Shown in pieces: positions 34,170 to 34,569 of a DNA stretch of 34,569 nt (its first letter is position 1; the number at the start of each line of letters is the position of its first letter). The DNA is from Eubacteriales bacterium (GTDB lineage: Bacteria > Bacillota > Clostridia > Christensenellales > Aristaeellaceae): the NCBI GenBank assembly GCA_021371895.1, contig JAJFVI010000339.1, positions 1 through 34,569 of the forward strand. Reading direction: 5' to 3'. The position numbers were made by a program, and so were the translations under genes. Under the pieces are notes generated by a model. That model saw only the letters and a program-made list of their open reading frames with translations. It had not been told where the DNA came from and made no database searches.

Positions 34170-34569
34170 TTAGATGTAGGCGTAGAACTTGGCGACGCCG
34201 TCGACGTACTCGATTACAGGCGCGGCCTTCTCGGGCGTGCCCGAGGCGTCCAGCGTGAAGGTACCGGTAACGCCTGAGAAGCTCATGCCCGTCATGGCCG
34301 CGACGATGGCAGCGGTGTCGTCCGTGCCGGCGGCTTCAATGGAATCCTTGAGCATGTAGGTGGCGTCATACGCCAGCGCAGCCAGCGCGGTGAGGCTTTC
34401 AGCGCCAAACGTTGCGGTGTACTTGGCTACGAAGTTCTGCACGATCGCAGAAGGATCGTCGGGCGCATAGTGGTTGGTGTAGAAGCACTTGTTGTACAGG
34501 CTCTTGTCTTCCACCATGGTGTTCTGTGTGCCGTCCCAGCCATCGGCACCGACGAAGTAGCCGGTGAAG
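34170..34569 (-). CDS. livK: Branched-chain amino acid ABC transporter substrate-binding protein LivK (partial)
   Basis: This is the C-terminal 132 residues of a type I periplasmic-binding-fold protein (Peripla_BP_6, Leu/Ile/Val-binding type). The reading frame stays open to the window edge, so the start and signal peptide lie outside. Visible family segments are FTGYFVGADGWDG, FYTNHYAPDDPSAIVQNFVAKYTATFG, LAALAYDATYMLKDSIEAAG, and MSFSGVTGTFTLDASGTPEKAAPVIEYVDG near the end. It is the first gene of the liv operon on the minus strand, before livH-livM-livG-livF. The amino acid ligand cannot be told from this part; the family also includes proteins for amides and urea. Confidence 0.92.
   Translation of the reverse strand, partial: FTGYFVGADGWDGTQNTMVEDKSLYNKCFYTNHYAPDDPSAIVQNFVAKYTATFGAESLTALAALAYDATYMLKDSIEAAGTDDTAAIVAAMTGMSFSGVTGTFTLDASGTPEKAAPVIEYVDGVAKFYAYI

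Overview
The window looks like chromosome from a GC-rich, anaerobic Bacillota (class Clostridia). Three observations support this. The translation block follows the Bacillus/Clostridium order rimP-nusA-ylxR-ylxQ-infB-rbfA-nrnA-truB-ribF-rpsO-pnp-M16 peptidase. Shine-Dalgarno sites are strong (AGGAGG type) and TTG/GTG starts are frequent. Genes typical of strict anaerobes are present: a hybrid-cluster protein and a small clostridial-type ferredoxin. No tRNA, rRNA, IS element, prophage or CRISPR array was seen. The genus cannot be fixed from the sequence alone.

Region 1 (1-13595) is a glucuronoxylan-oligosaccharide locus. It holds the 3' part of a GH67 alpha-glucuronidase, a GH8 reducing-end xylose-releasing exo-oligoxylanase, and a LplA/LplB/YtcP-type carbohydrate ABC importer (binding protein and two permeases, no ATPase). 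A GNAT acetyltransferase follows. Next comes a minus-strand regulator operon (AraC-type response regulator, YesM-type sensor kinase, second AraC-type response regulator). Divergent from it are a GH39 beta-xylosidase and an MBL-fold hydrolase. None of the enzymes whose N-terminus is visible has a signal peptide. The likely scheme is import of aldouronic acids, then cytoplasmic removal of (methyl)glucuronic acid and xylose, with the regulators sensing the sugar outside the cell.

Region 2 (about 13670-27282) is the housekeeping translation/RNA block on the plus strand. A promoter and a leader of about 230 nt precede rimP. A second promoter sits before rpsO-pnp, with a stem-loop between rpsO and pnp and a clear intrinsic terminator after pnp. 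An M16 peptidase and a type 2 dUTPase/MazG-like protein close the block. The InfB N-terminal linker carries eleven 10-11-residue tandem repeats, and RibF appears to have a degenerate riboflavin-kinase half.

Region 3 (27291-30300) is on the minus strand. It contains an HD-domain hydrolase and a cupin-hcp-ferredoxin cluster, probably for nitrosative or redox stress. These are separated by hairpin terminators, and a G10 tract lies next to one of them.

Region 4 (30380-34569) is a minus-strand branched-chain amino acid (HAAT) ABC operon in the order livK (partial)-livH-livM-livG-livF. It has a terminator-like hairpin between livK and livH and an intrinsic terminator after livF.

I found no clearly new system. 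The points most worth checking are the InfB repeat linker, the RibF kinase domain, the two-regulator/one-kinase xylan unit with its MBL-fold companion, and the binding protein that lacks a lipobox.
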